Source of the DNA: Flavobacteriaceae bacterium PS02336
GTDB taxonomy: Bacteria > Bacteroidota > Bacteroidia > Flavobacteriales > Flavobacteriaceae
Direction: 5' to 3'
Length of the DNA stretch: 64,000 nt
Assembly: GCA_029960065.1 (NCBI GenBank)
Contig: JASCOF010000005.1
Location: 1-64,000 of the forward strand
The notes under the pieces were generated by a model that was given only the letters and a program-made list of their open reading frames with translations, had not been told where the DNA came from and did no database searches. Made by a program: the position numbers and the translations under genes. Shown here piece after piece: positions 8,803 through 17,643 of this stretch (its first letter is position 1; each line of letters opens with the position of its first letter).

Positions 8803-9384
8803 ATGAATTTGTCTGAAAGACAGCTGGAAATAATAAAGGCATCAGGTAAAATATTGATGGAAAGCGGCATTGCAGGGCTTACAACTAAAAATTTGGCTCG
8901 GGAAATGCATTTTTCAGAAAGTGCTTTGTATCGTCATTTCAAAAATAAAGAGGCAATCGTAACACTATTAATTGCTTATTTATCAGAAAATATTACCCAG
9001 CGTTTTGATGCCATTATCAATACAAAGCAATCACCGGAAGAAAAGTTTACAACACTTTTTAAAAGTCAGTTTTCGTATTTCAAACAAAATCCGTGCTTCA
9101 TCAATATTGTTTTATCAGACGGGTTGATTGATAATTCTGATGAGGTAAAAAATGCCATACAGCAATTATTACAAACCAATTTCATCCGTTTCAATTCCCT
9201 GATAAAGGAAGGACAAGAGACAGGTGTTTTTAGAACAGTAATAGCTTCAGAAGAACTTGTGCATATTGTTATGGGTACGTTTCGGCTGCAAATGCTGAAG
9301 TGGAAATTGGCTTCTTTTGAATTTGATATTGAGGTTCAGGGACAAAAAACAATGAATAGCATTTTAGCTTTAATAAAGGTCTAA
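8803..9384 (+). CDS. TetR/AcrR family transcriptional regulator
   Basis: This 193-residue protein has the TetR-type helix-turn-helix at the N-terminus (GIAGLTTKNLAREMHFSES followed by ALYRHFKNKEAIV, about residues 25-55) and a helical ligand-binding domain after it. It starts 24 bases after its -7 box and leads an apparent operon: the TolC gene follows after 18 bases, then an adaptor, an ABC permease and an ATPase. By the usual logic of such loci it represses the operon until a toxic ligand binds; its operator was not identified. The promoter is also under the Crp/Fnr-type palindrome. Confidence 0.9.
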   Translation: MNLSERQLEIIKASGKILMESGIAGLTTKNLAREMHFSESALYRHFKNKEAIVTLLIAYLSENITQRFDAIINTKQSPEEKFTTLFKSQFSYFKQNPCFINIVLSDGLIDNSDEVKNAIQQLLQTNFIRFNSLIKEGQETGVFRTVIASEELVHIVMGTFRLQMLKWKLASFEFDIEVQGQKTMNSILALIKV

Positions 9385-9402
9385 TTTATAATATTTTTTT
9401 GA

Positions 9403-10728
9403 ATGAGAAAGTTAGTGAATATTCACAAACATAAATTGCTTATAGTCATCCTTTTCTTGCCTGTTATGGTATGGTCGCAGGAGAAGAAAGAATTTCATAC
9501 GCTGGACGAAGTACTTGCCTTTGCAAAGGAGAAAAAAGTCAGTTTCAGGAATGACATCATCCAGCAAAATTTAGCAGAGCTGAACAAAAAAACCGCAGTT
9601 GGAAATGCCTTTAATCCGAGAATTCCGGTATCGGCTCAGGTTATTGATAATATGAATTTACAAACCAATTATATTCCTGCGGAAGTTTTCGGCGGTTTGC
9701 CCGGTTCTTTTCGTGAAATCACAATGGGGTTGCAATATGTCAGCACATTCAGCATACAACCGCAGTTCGATATTATTAACCTTGGAAATATAAGCCGTAT
9801 AAAACTTGCCAAAACCAATCAGGAACTGGTAGCCAATCAGCAAAAAATAAACGAATGGACTATTTATGACCAGTTGAACGGCATTTACTTTAATATCTTA
9901 TCGTTTCAGGGACAACAACAGATGGTAGAGCAGAATATCGTCATTGCAAAACAAATTTTAACAATCGTAAACAACAGGTTTGAAGAAGGGATTGTGCGAA
10001 AACAAGATGTAAACGAAGCCGAAGTGAACCTCATTCGATTACAGGATCAGCTTTCGCAATTGCAATTTAATATCCAAATCCAACAGCAAAATCTTGCTTT
10101 GTTTTTTGAGAATGAAGCCAGTCCCATTTTAAATCAAAACATTCGAGATTTCGATCATAAACAAATATTGACAGAAGCAAACAACAATTTATGGGTAAAC
10201 CATTATCAGCTGAGAGAAAAAATGGCAGAACAGGAATGGAAAGCGGCACAGAAACAACAGTTACCCGTTTTGGGATTTGTATCTTCCTTTAATTGGCAAA
10301 ACTTGAGTAATGAGTCCTTTTTTCATCCAAATTCCAATTGGATTGATTTTAATTACGTTGGTCTTCGTTTGAGTTGGGATTTACCTACTACCGTTTCAAA
10401 ATATTCGGCGGTAAAAGAGAAAAAAATGCAATGGCAAATGGCCGAAAATGATCGTATTCACTTTTTGCGTGAAAACGAAACCCGCAATAGCAATTTGTTG
10501 GTGGAGTACGAAAAAGCATCTTCACAGCTCGAAAACTTTAAGAAAATTCAAACCTTGAAAGAAGATACTTATCAGAAATACTTCGATCAATATCAGGAAA
10601 ATATTCTGCCCTTAGACAAATTACTTACTGCACAAACCGATATGCTGCTGAGCCAGCTAAATGTTATTACAGCTTTGGCAGGCATTGGATTTAGTGAAAA
10701 TAAAATTATCATCAATAATAAGTTTTAG
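9403..10728 (+). CDS. TolC family outer membrane efflux protein
   Basis: This 441-residue protein has an N-terminal signal sequence (hydrophobic about 12-25, MVWSQ cleavage region) and two long helical repeats with the coiled-coil heptads and NEAEVNLIRLQDQLSQLQ-like segments of TolC channels. It forms the outer membrane duct of a tripartite pump with the adaptor and MacB-like ABC transporter directly downstream (4-base gap to the adaptor ATG). Confidence 0.9.
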   Translation: MRKLVNIHKHKLLIVILFLPVMVWSQEKKEFHTLDEVLAFAKEKKVSFRNDIIQQNLAELNKKTAVGNAFNPRIPVSAQVIDNMNLQTNYIPAEVFGGLPGSFREITMGLQYVSTFSIQPQFDIINLGNISRIKLAKTNQELVANQQKINEWTIYDQLNGIYFNILSFQGQQQMVEQNIVIAKQILTIVNNRFEEGIVRKQDVNEAEVNLIRLQDQLSQLQFNIQIQQQNLALFFENEASPILNQNIRDFDHKQILTEANNNLWVNHYQLREKMAEQEWKAAQKQQLPVLGFVSSFNWQNLSNESFFHPNSNWIDFNYVGLRLSWDLPTTVSKYSAVKEKKMQWQMAENDRIHFLRENETRNSNLLVEYEKASSQLENFKKIQTLKEDTYQKYFDQYQENILPLDKLLTAQTDMLLSQLNVITALAGIGFSENKIIINNKF

Positions 10729-10732
10729 ACGT

Positions 10733-11824
10733 ATGAAAATAAAGTTGTTCGTTACCATTGTACTGTTCGTTACACTACAATCCTGTGGTTCAAAGGAAGA
10801 AGCGCAGCCGGTGGTAAAAGATATAAAAGAATTAGTTTTTGCATCGGGAATGCTCGATTGGGATGATGCCTATCATCTCACGGCACAAACAGATGGCATA
10901 CTTACAGAAGCCAATTTTGAGGTGGGAGACAAAGTGAATACAGGAAAGGTCATTGCGGTTATCGACAATCCGTCTAACCGTATCAATACGCATTCGGCAG
11001 AGGAACAATTAACCATTGCCAACGAAAACCTAACGGAAAATTCGCCTGCCATTCAGCAACTGGAACAAAACATTCGCTATGCAGAAAGCAAATACGAGCA
11101 AGACAAACAACAAGCTGAACGTTATGAACGACTGTTCCAAAAGCAAAGTGTAGCCAAGGTAGAATTTGAGAATATGCAATTGGCAGCAAAAAATTCACTG
11201 GCACAGCTGAATGCCTTAAAAAAGCAAAAAGCAGAACTGTTGCAACGTGCCAAAACACAGCAGATTTCTAACAAAAATCAGCTACAAAACAGCAAAGTGA
11301 TAGAACGATACAATCAACTGATAATACCTCAAAATGGTACGATTGTCAACAAGCTGAAATCAACAGGAGATTATGTCAAAAAAGGAGATATTGTTGCCAC
11401 AATTGCTGATGACAGCAAACCGGAAGTGGTATTGAACGTAGATGAAAAAAGCATCGGAAAAGTAAAATTGAGACAGTTGGTTTATATCCAGTTCAACACA
11501 GATAAAAACAACGTGTACGAAGGCAAAATCAGTGAAGTAGTAGCTGCATTTGATGAAAAAACACAATCATTTATTGTAAAAGTGCTGCTGAATGAAGCAG
11601 CTGCAAGTAGTATTTACGGCACACAACTGGAAGCTAATATTTTGACAAGCGAAAAGAAGAATGCTTTATTAATTCCGAGAAGCTATTTGGGCTTTGGAAA
11701 TAAGGTAAAGCTAAAAGGAAAAGACGAACCCATTGTTGTAAAAACAGGTATCATTTCTACCGAATATGTAGAAATATTGGAAGGAATCAGCAAAGATGAT
11801 ATTCTGGAACATATAAAACTTTAG
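10733..11824 (+). CDS. Periplasmic adaptor (HlyD/MacA-type membrane fusion lipoprotein)
   Basis: The ATG at 10733 gives 363 residues with a lipoprotein signal (LQSC lipobox, Cys about residue 18). The architecture is barrel-sandwich (VIDNPSN region), a long alpha-helical hairpin rich in Gln, Glu and Lys (about 85-180), and a second lipoyl half (IPQNGTIVNKLKSTGDYVKKGD), then a beta-barrel domain. It links the ABC transporter in the inner membrane to the TolC channel. It sits 4 bases behind the TolC gene and 4 bases before the permease gene. Confidence 0.9.
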   Translation: MKIKLFVTIVLFVTLQSCGSKEEAQPVVKDIKELVFASGMLDWDDAYHLTAQTDGILTEANFEVGDKVNTGKVIAVIDNPSNRINTHSAEEQLTIANENLTENSPAIQQLEQNIRYAESKYEQDKQQAERYERLFQKQSVAKVEFENMQLAAKNSLAQLNALKKQKAELLQRAKTQQISNKNQLQNSKVIERYNQLIIPQNGTIVNKLKSTGDYVKKGDIVATIADDSKPEVVLNVDEKSIGKVKLRQLVYIQFNTDKNNVYEGKISEVVAAFDEKTQSFIVKVLLNEAAASSIYGTQLEANILTSEKKNALLIPRSYLGFGNKVKLKGKDEPIVVKTGIISTEYVEILEGISKDDILEHIKL

Positions 11825-11828
11825 ACTG

Positions 11829-13052
11829 ATGAATATTAATACAGACATAGCCAGAACTTACCTTTTTTCAGGCAAAAAAATGACTGCTGTAGCCGTTCTT
11901 GGGGTATTGCTCGGAATGTCAATCTATATTTTCATGAACAGTTTACTGGTTGGTTTTGATAAAGCATCTGACGAAAATATTTTCAAAAACACTCCACATA
12001 TTCGGTTGTACAATGATGATGTCATCAGCAAAAATCTGGTAAGTGATACTGCTGCCGAGTACCTGATTTCCAATCCGAAAGTAGTACCCAAAGTCAATAC
12101 CATCATTAACCCGAACGGTATTGCAGAAATGGTACAACAACAGAAGGAAGTAACTGTGGTAACAGCCCAAGTCAACACAAGCGTGTTTTATAATAACGGA
12201 AAAACTCAGGTGAGTGGATTAAGCATTGGGATAAAGCCAGACGAAGCAGATATGATGTACAGCATTACATCATCAATGGTTGAAGGCAAATTTGAAACCC
12301 TGAAATCCGACCCGAACGGCATCGTAATCGGTATAGGAATAGCAGAAAAAATGAACTTGGTACTTGGTGATAATATCAATCTTACATCACAAAAAGGTGT
12401 AACTAAGAACCTCCGTGTAGCAGGTATTTTTCGATCATTTAATTCAACTGCCGACGACACCAAATCGTACGTTAATCTATACACGGCCCAGCAATTGCTC
12501 AAAGAAAACAATGTGTATGTAACAGACATCAGTGTCAATGTAAAAGATCCGTATCAAGCGGCAGCCGTTGCCGAAAAGTTATCTCAGTTAACCGGATACA
12601 AATCCGAAGATTGGAAAGAGAGTAACGAATCGCTGATGGCACTCAGCAAAATGCGGTTCATTATGATCAATTTTGTCTCTACAGCCATTATGCTCATTGC
12701 TGGTTTTGGCATTTACAATATCCTGAACATGACCGTTTCACAAAAAATAAATGACATTGCCATCTTAAAAGCTATTGGTTTTAAAGGGAAAGATGTGATA
12801 CGGATTTTTGTAACGCAGGCATTATCTATTGGCTTGATTGGTGTAGTTGGCGGAATGTTGATGGCATTGCTAATGATTACCTTGTTGAAAAAGGTATATA
12901 TCGGTGGTGACATAGGATACTTTCCTGTAGATTATGAACTGCAGAAATTCATTCAGGGAGTTGTTATGGGCTTAGTTATTACATTTTTTGCCGGATACAT
13001 TCCTGCCCGTAAAGCAGCAAAAGTAGATCCGGTCAGCATTTTTAGAAAGTAA
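11829..13052 (+). CDS. ABC transporter permease, FtsX/MacB type
   Basis: This 407-residue protein has the four-helix plan of MacB/LolC-type permeases: one N-terminal membrane helix (about 18-38), a large periplasmic domain (about 40-270), and three C-terminal helices. The cytoplasmic coupling element KINDIAILKAIGFKGKDV between helices 2 and 3 and the closing segment GYIPARKAAKVDPVSIFRK are diagnostic. It uses ATP hydrolysis to move a periplasmic conformational change rather than pumping through the membrane. The ATPase follows after 3 bases. Confidence 0.9.
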   Translation: MNINTDIARTYLFSGKKMTAVAVLGVLLGMSIYIFMNSLLVGFDKASDENIFKNTPHIRLYNDDVISKNLVSDTAAEYLISNPKVVPKVNTIINPNGIAEMVQQQKEVTVVTAQVNTSVFYNNGKTQVSGLSIGIKPDEADMMYSITSSMVEGKFETLKSDPNGIVIGIGIAEKMNLVLGDNINLTSQKGVTKNLRVAGIFRSFNSTADDTKSYVNLYTAQQLLKENNVYVTDISVNVKDPYQAAAVAEKLSQLTGYKSEDWKESNESLMALSKMRFIMINFVSTAIMLIAGFGIYNILNMTVSQKINDIAILKAIGFKGKDVIRIFVTQALSIGLIGVVGGMLMALLMITLLKKVYIGGDIGYFPVDYELQKFIQGVVMGLVITFFAGYIPARKAAKVDPVSIFRK

Positions 13053-13055
13053 ATC

Positions 13056-13748
13056 ATGGATAAAAATATCGTTTTAAAAACAGAAAATATCGACAAGTAT
13101 TTTTATGACCCGGTAGAATTTCAGGTGTTGAAAAATATTGGTTTTGAAGTAGAGAGAGGTGAATTTCTAACACTTATCGGGAAGTCAGGGAGTGGTAAAT
13201 CTACTTTGCTCTATATCCTTTCCACTATGGACAGAGATTATAATGGAAATTTAGTGATAGATAATGAATTAATTACAGGAAAATCGGTTGATGAACTGGC
13301 AGCAATCCGAAACGAAAAAATAGGTTTTGTATTCCAGTTTCATTACCTGCTGGCAGAATTTACCTGCCTGAAAAATGTGATGATTCCCGCACTGAAATTG
13401 GGTAAGTTTTCCCCAAAGGAAATAGAAGAACGGGCTTATGAAAAGTTAAAAATGCTGGGTATGGAAGATCAGGCCCTCAAACCTGCGAATAAACTTTCGG
13501 GTGGGCAGCAACAACGTGTTGCCATTGCCAGAGCCTTAATTAATGATCCGTTGATTATTATGGGTGATGAGCCAACAGGTAATTTGGACAGTAAGAACAC
13601 AGACATTGTTTTTGATATTTTCAAAGACCTGACCCGCAGTTTCGGACAAACCATTATTGCTGTAACCCACGATGATGAATTCGCTCAGAAAAGTGACCGT
13701 ACCATAGAAATGAAAGACGGAAGCATCATTGGCGGACATACAAATTAA
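13056..13748 (+). CDS. ABC transporter ATP-binding protein (MacB/LolD type)
   Basis: This 230-residue ATPase has Walker A GKSGSGKST (42-50), Q-loop Gln94, the signature LSGGQQQR (147-154), Walker B LIIMGDEPTGNLDS (166-179) and the switch His in AVTHD. It is the energy-coupling subunit for the FtsX-type permease encoded just upstream, so together with the adaptor and TolC gene it completes a tripartite MacAB-TolC-like pump. It is the last gene of the TetR-led operon. Confidence 0.93.
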   Translation: MDKNIVLKTENIDKYFYDPVEFQVLKNIGFEVERGEFLTLIGKSGSGKSTLLYILSTMDRDYNGNLVIDNELITGKSVDELAAIRNEKIGFVFQFHYLLAEFTCLKNVMIPALKLGKFSPKEIEERAYEKLKMLGMEDQALKPANKLSGGQQQRVAIARALINDPLIIMGDEPTGNLDSKNTDIVFDIFKDLTRSFGQTIIAVTHDDEFAQKSDRTIEMKDGSIIGGHTN

Positions 13749-13843
13749 GTACAATGAATAATAACATATCTATACCTCAAAACATTGAAAATCAAACTTA
13801 GTATAAAAGAAAAGTTTCTTTATCAGAACTGTTTCGTTCGCTA

Positions 13844-14395
13844 ATGTTAGCACCGAGGTCGGCAATAATATTTATCAAAAATAAAAAGCAGAAAACCATT
13901 GATGAGCAATTTTTAGAAAGATTACAACTGGCAGTAACTGAGGTCAACGCTTGTGCCGTATGTTCATACGCTCATACGCAGATGGCATTAAAAATGGGAA
14001 TGAATAACGATGAAATATCGGGTTTCCTTACGGGAGACAAAAGCTTTGTCAATCCCGAAGAATCGAAAGCCATTCTATTTGCTCAACATTATGCCGAAAC
14101 ACGTGGATTGCCAGAACAGGAAACATACGAAGCCATTGTAAAAGAATACGGAAAAGAAGAGGCAAGAATTATATTGGTAGCCATTCAACTGATGCTGATG
14201 GGCAATATGATTGGCTTACCGATGAGTGCACTGCGTGCCAGAATGAAAGGGAAACCTTATTCAGATAGTTCTTTGTTGTATGAATACGGAATGATTATAG
14301 CCGCTATATTCATAATTCCGATTGCATTGGTTGTTTCATTCGTAAAATGGATTTTTGGAAGACCGAATATCTATTTTGACACCAACAAAGAATAG
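13844..14395 (+). CDS. Carboxymuconolactone decarboxylase/AhpD-like protein with CxxC
   Basis: Read from the first ATG at 13844 the protein has 183 residues. It carries the AhpD redox motif ACAVCSYAHTQMAL (CxxC followed by the family His), and a C-terminal hydrophobic helix (about 143-165) that would anchor it to the membrane. The same frame stays open upstream to 13802 and encodes a Lys-rich, family-like stretch (KRKVSLSELFRSL), but there is no ATG, GTG or TTG before the TAG at 13799. The true start may therefore be a rare codon or have been lost. No clear promoter was seen in the 95 bases before it. Confidence 0.75.
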   Translation: MLAPRSAIIFIKNKKQKTIDEQFLERLQLAVTEVNACAVCSYAHTQMALKMGMNNDEISGFLTGDKSFVNPEESKAILFAQHYAETRGLPEQETYEAIVKEYGKEEARIILVAIQLMLMGNMIGLPMSALRARMKGKPYSDSSLLYEYGMIIAAIFIIPIALVVSFVKWIFGRPNIYFDTNKE

Positions 14396-14457
14396 GTGAA
14401 AGATTAAAACAATGGAGGAACTGCGCTTTTGAATGTTTTTTTTATTCCTACCCCCTA

Positions 14458-14502
14458 TGTAACCTATGTTACTTTCTGCCAAAATGGGAATTGCTAATTT
14501 TG
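14458..14502 (+). promoter_or_regulatory. Crp/Fnr-type operator and -7 box of the exported MBL/rhodanese gene
   Basis: TGTAAC-CTAT-GTTACT (14458-14473) lies 37 bp upstream of TAATTTTG (14495-14502), an exact TAnnTTTG. The leader to the ATG at 14583 is about 75 bases, longer than at the other sites of the set. Confidence 0.84.
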
Positions 14503-14582
14503 TCTATTTATAATATCACATATAACTATGCGAAGTTAGTGTAGATAAATATAAAACATTGAAATTTTAAAGCAATTAATAT

Positions 14583-16049
14583 ATGAAATCCATCTTTTTA
14601 AAAAGCAGTTTTCTTTGGTTGGTAGCAATATTCTTCCTATCCAATTCCTCATTTGCACAAACTCTTTTCTTTGAACGTGTTTATGACGAAACACTATCAC
14701 AGGCAAGTTACGTGATTGGGGATGCAGAAACCAAAGAAGTGATTGTCATCGATCCTAAAAGAGACATTGATACCTATTTGCAAATTGCAGAGAAACATAA
14801 TTTAAAAATTACCAAAATTACCGAGACCCATATACACGCAGATTTCCTGAGTGGTTCACGAGAACTCGCAACAGTAACCAAAGCACCGTTATATCTGTCT
14901 GACGAAGGTGGAAAAGACTGGCAATACGATTTTCCACACACCGGACTGAAAAATGGCGATAAAATTTCGGTTGGAAGTATTACGATAGAAGTCATTCACA
15001 CACCTGGACATACTCCTGAAAGCATTACGTTTTTGGTAAAAGACGGAACTTCAAATCCAATAAAAGCCATTACCGGAGATTTTATTTTTGTAGGCGATGT
15101 CGGCCGTCCCGATTTATTGGAAAAAGCAGCAGGACAAATTGGTTCGCAGGAAATTGGAGCAAAGCAACTCTATCATTCTATTGAGAAATTTTTGAAATTA
15201 CCCGATAACACAGAAATCTGGCCGGGACACGGAGCAGGTTCTTTCTGCGGCAAAAGTTTGAGCAATATTCCGCAATCTACTTTGCAACAAGAAAAATTGA
15301 CCAATCCTGCTTTGCAATTTTCGGGAAAAGAAACTGATTTTGTAAACTATATTTTGAACGATCAACCAGCTCCGCCAAAATATTTTGCGATGATGAAACA
15401 TCTGAACAGAGTAGATCGTCCGCTATTGGTTGAAGTTCCAAAACTTGCTAAACTCAATCAAAAAGAAACAGAAGATGCGATTAAAAATGGTTTACTCGTA
15501 ATAGATGCCCGCCCAAAAGCAACTTCGGGAAAAGGATATATTCCGGGGAGTCTTCTGATTGAAAATATGAAAACATTCTCCACGTTTGTCGGTTCGGTTG
15601 TTGATTATCAAAATCAGATTATTTTGGTTGCAGACGAAAATCAAATCGAGGATTTGACCCGTAAACTGATGCGTATCGGGATGGACAATATCTATGGGTA
15701 CATAACTAATCCGTCTGAACAAAATTTGGCTTTGCAAAATGTAAAAACCATCGATATAGATACTTTCAAATCATATTTGGGAAACAAAAACATTAAGAAA
15801 ATTGATGTTCGTACCGAAAACGAATACAAAAGTGGCCATATCAAAGGTGTTGAAAATATAGTACTGAATACACTTGAAAACAATCTTAATAAAATCAATA
15901 AAAAAGAACCTGTCATCATCCATTGCCAAAGCGGAACAAGAGCGGCAATTGCTTATTCCATTCTTGTAAAAAACGGTTTTGAAAACATTCTGAATTATTC
16001 TGGTGGAATTAATGATTGGAAAGATAAAAATAACGAACTTGTAAAATAA
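14583..16049 (+). CDS. Exported MBL-fold/rhodanese protein (persulfide dioxygenase-like)
   Basis: This 488-residue protein has a signal peptide (cleavage after SFA, about residue 25), a metallo-beta-lactamase domain with THIHADF, HTPGHTPES, TGDFIFVGDVGRPD and GHGAGS metal-ligand motifs, then two rhodanese domains. The first rhodanese lacks the active Cys; the second has CQSGTR with Cys448. The fold matches ETHE1-type persulfide dioxygenases, which oxidise glutathione or related persulfide to sulfite. Export is unusual, since its two paralogues at 20144 and 21590 have no signal peptide. It is followed after 20 bases by a thioesterase-like gene and is preceded by a Crp/Fnr-type promoter. Confidence 0.88.
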   Translation: MKSIFLKSSFLWLVAIFFLSNSSFAQTLFFERVYDETLSQASYVIGDAETKEVIVIDPKRDIDTYLQIAEKHNLKITKITETHIHADFLSGSRELATVTKAPLYLSDEGGKDWQYDFPHTGLKNGDKISVGSITIEVIHTPGHTPESITFLVKDGTSNPIKAITGDFIFVGDVGRPDLLEKAAGQIGSQEIGAKQLYHSIEKFLKLPDNTEIWPGHGAGSFCGKSLSNIPQSTLQQEKLTNPALQFSGKETDFVNYILNDQPAPPKYFAMMKHLNRVDRPLLVEVPKLAKLNQKETEDAIKNGLLVIDARPKATSGKGYIPGSLLIENMKTFSTFVGSVVDYQNQIILVADENQIEDLTRKLMRIGMDNIYGYITNPSEQNLALQNVKTIDIDTFKSYLGNKNIKKIDVRTENEYKSGHIKGVENIVLNTLENNLNKINKKEPVIIHCQSGTRAAIAYSILVKNGFENILNYSGGINDWKDKNNELVK

Positions 16050-16069
16050 CTTTAAATTTTAGGAGTAGA

Positions 16070-16534
16070 ATGCAAAAATCAAAAGCAATTCAAGATTTGT
16101 ATCCCGATGAACTAGCACATTGCTACGGATGTGGTAAGAATAATCCAGATGGTCATCAGTTAAAAACATATTTAATGGGAGATGAAACTATCGCCCATTT
16201 TTTACCAGATGAAATATTTACAGCAATTCCCGGAAGTGTTTACGGTGGATTAGTTGCTTCCTTATTAGATTGTCACGGAACTGGTTCGGCTGCGGCTTTT
16301 GCTTGTCTGGCAGAAAATATTGATCTTGAAAATGCAGCTATTATTTCCATAAGATGTGTAACAGCATCGCTTAAAGTTGATTTTAAAGCACCTACACCAA
16401 TGGGTAAAAAGCTGGAGCTAAAAGGAAAACTCCGAAGTATCGAGGGCAGAAAAATCTTGGTAGATATGACACTTTCCGCTGAAGGAATTGTTTGTGCGAC
16501 AGGAGAAATTTTAGCGATAAAACTCAAAGACTAA
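16070..16534 (+). CDS. PaaI/hotdog-fold thioesterase-like protein
   Basis: This 154-residue protein begins with HCYGCGKNNPDGHQLK, a pattern common to PaaI-type hotdog thioesterases, and contains the VYGGLVASLLDCHGTGSAAAF helix with the acidic catalytic residue, then VDFKAPTPMGKKLELKG. It probably hydrolyses an acyl-CoA thioester. It lies 20 bases behind the exported MBL/rhodanese gene, and its stop codon is inside the arm of a strong terminator shared with cydB. Confidence 0.85.
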   Translation: MQKSKAIQDLYPDELAHCYGCGKNNPDGHQLKTYLMGDETIAHFLPDEIFTAIPGSVYGGLVASLLDCHGTGSAAAFACLAENIDLENAAIISIRCVTASLKVDFKAPTPMGKKLELKGKLRSIEGRKILVDMTLSAEGIVCATGEILAIKLKD

Positions 16535-16562
16535 GTCAAATGCTTAGTCTTTGAGTTTTTTT
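16520..16562. terminator. Bidirectional rho-independent terminator
   Basis: A 16-bp perfect inverted repeat (16520-16535 and 16543-16558) with a 7-base loop is flanked by A and T runs on both sides. It ends the thioesterase gene on the plus strand and cydB on the minus strand. Confidence 0.92.
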
Positions 16563-17637
16563 AATGCTCTCCGTAACCTACATCATCCATTTTGCCTTTA
16601 AAAACTCTGAACTGAATGATGAAATATATCACAACCAAAATAGCTGCAACTATAAACCATCCCAAACCTACTGAAAGTCCGTATTCGTGAGCGGCCACAT
16701 TATAGACAGTCAATGATGGGTTAATTTGATTTGTAGAAGGTAATAAAGTCGGAAACAAAGAAGCTATAGTGGTGGCAAAGCTTCCGAAAATAAACATAGA
16801 AGAAAATAAAAATCCGGTGCTGTCCTTTTTAAATTTGTTAATTCTGAACAACCCGATTAGACCTACTGCACCAATTATCGGGAATATCCAAAGCCAATAA
16901 TGCGTTTGCAGATTATTTAAAGGAAAGGGCTTTACATAATGCCATAAACAAGCAGAAGCAACAACCAGTGCCAGCAATACAAAATTCAATTTAAAAATTA
17001 CCTTTTTGAGCCGCCCGTTGAGTGATGTAGATGTTTTCAAAATAATCCAATTAGCCCCGTGAATGGTTAATGTTACCACAGCAACAAGTCCCAATAACAA
17101 GGTAAACCAGTCAATAACCCCCTGATGCTCTGCAAGCGGATCAAACGTAGGGTTCCAAAGTGCCAGAAAGAAATAATGAGCTTCTTGTGTAGAAATACCA
17201 TTTTCGACCATTCCAAGGTTTACACCTCTTACCACGTTTCCGAGTGCTGCACCAAAGAAAAGAGCCAACAGAAAACTTGCAATCCCAAATGCTTTGTCCC
17301 AAATAGCTTCCCACATTTTGTGATGTACTTGTCCTCGCAATTCCAGTCCTACAGCTCTGAAAATCAACAACCATAAAACCAGCATTAAAGGCAGATAAAA
17401 ACCACTAAAAGCCGATGCATATAGCGTCGGAAATGCAAAGAATAAAACACCTCCTGAAGCAATCAGCCACACTTCATTAGCATCCCAAAAAGGCCCGATA
17501 GCATTAGTTACGGCTTTTTTTTCTTCCTCGGTTTTAGCCAAAAATAAATGTACAATCCCGGCTCCAAAATCATACCCATCGAGGATAATGTAAATCCCCA
17601 ACATAACCATTAATACAATAAACCAAAATATCTCCAT
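16561..17637 (-). CDS. cydB: Cytochrome bd ubiquinol oxidase subunit II
   Basis: The ATG at 17637 (6 bases after the cydA stop) gives 358 residues; an in-frame TTG two codons earlier is less likely. It begins with the CydB pattern LDGYDFGAGIVHLF and has about eight or nine membrane helices, as in the family. With CydA it forms the quinol:O2 oxidoreductase that reduces oxygen with high affinity and without proton pumping. Cytochrome bd oxidase is known to be relatively insensitive to sulfide and NO, which fits the surrounding persulfide-handling genes. It is transcribed with cydA from the Crp/Fnr-type promoter at 19050-19094. Confidence 0.95.
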   Translation of the reverse strand: MEIFWFIVLMVMLGIYIILDGYDFGAGIVHLFLAKTEEEKKAVTNAIGPFWDANEVWLIASGGVLFFAFPTLYASAFSGFYLPLMLVLWLLIFRAVGLELRGQVHHKMWEAIWDKAFGIASFLLALFFGAALGNVVRGVNLGMVENGISTQEAHYFFLALWNPTFDPLAEHQGVIDWFTLLLGLVAVVTLTIHGANWIILKTSTSLNGRLKKVIFKLNFVLLALVVASACLWHYVKPFPLNNLQTHYWLWIFPIIGAVGLIGLFRINKFKKDSTGFLFSSMFIFGSFATTIASLFPTLLPSTNQINPSLTVYNVAAHEYGLSVGLGWFIVAAILVVIYFIIQFRVFKGKMDDVGYGEH

Positions 17638-17643
17638 AATCAA

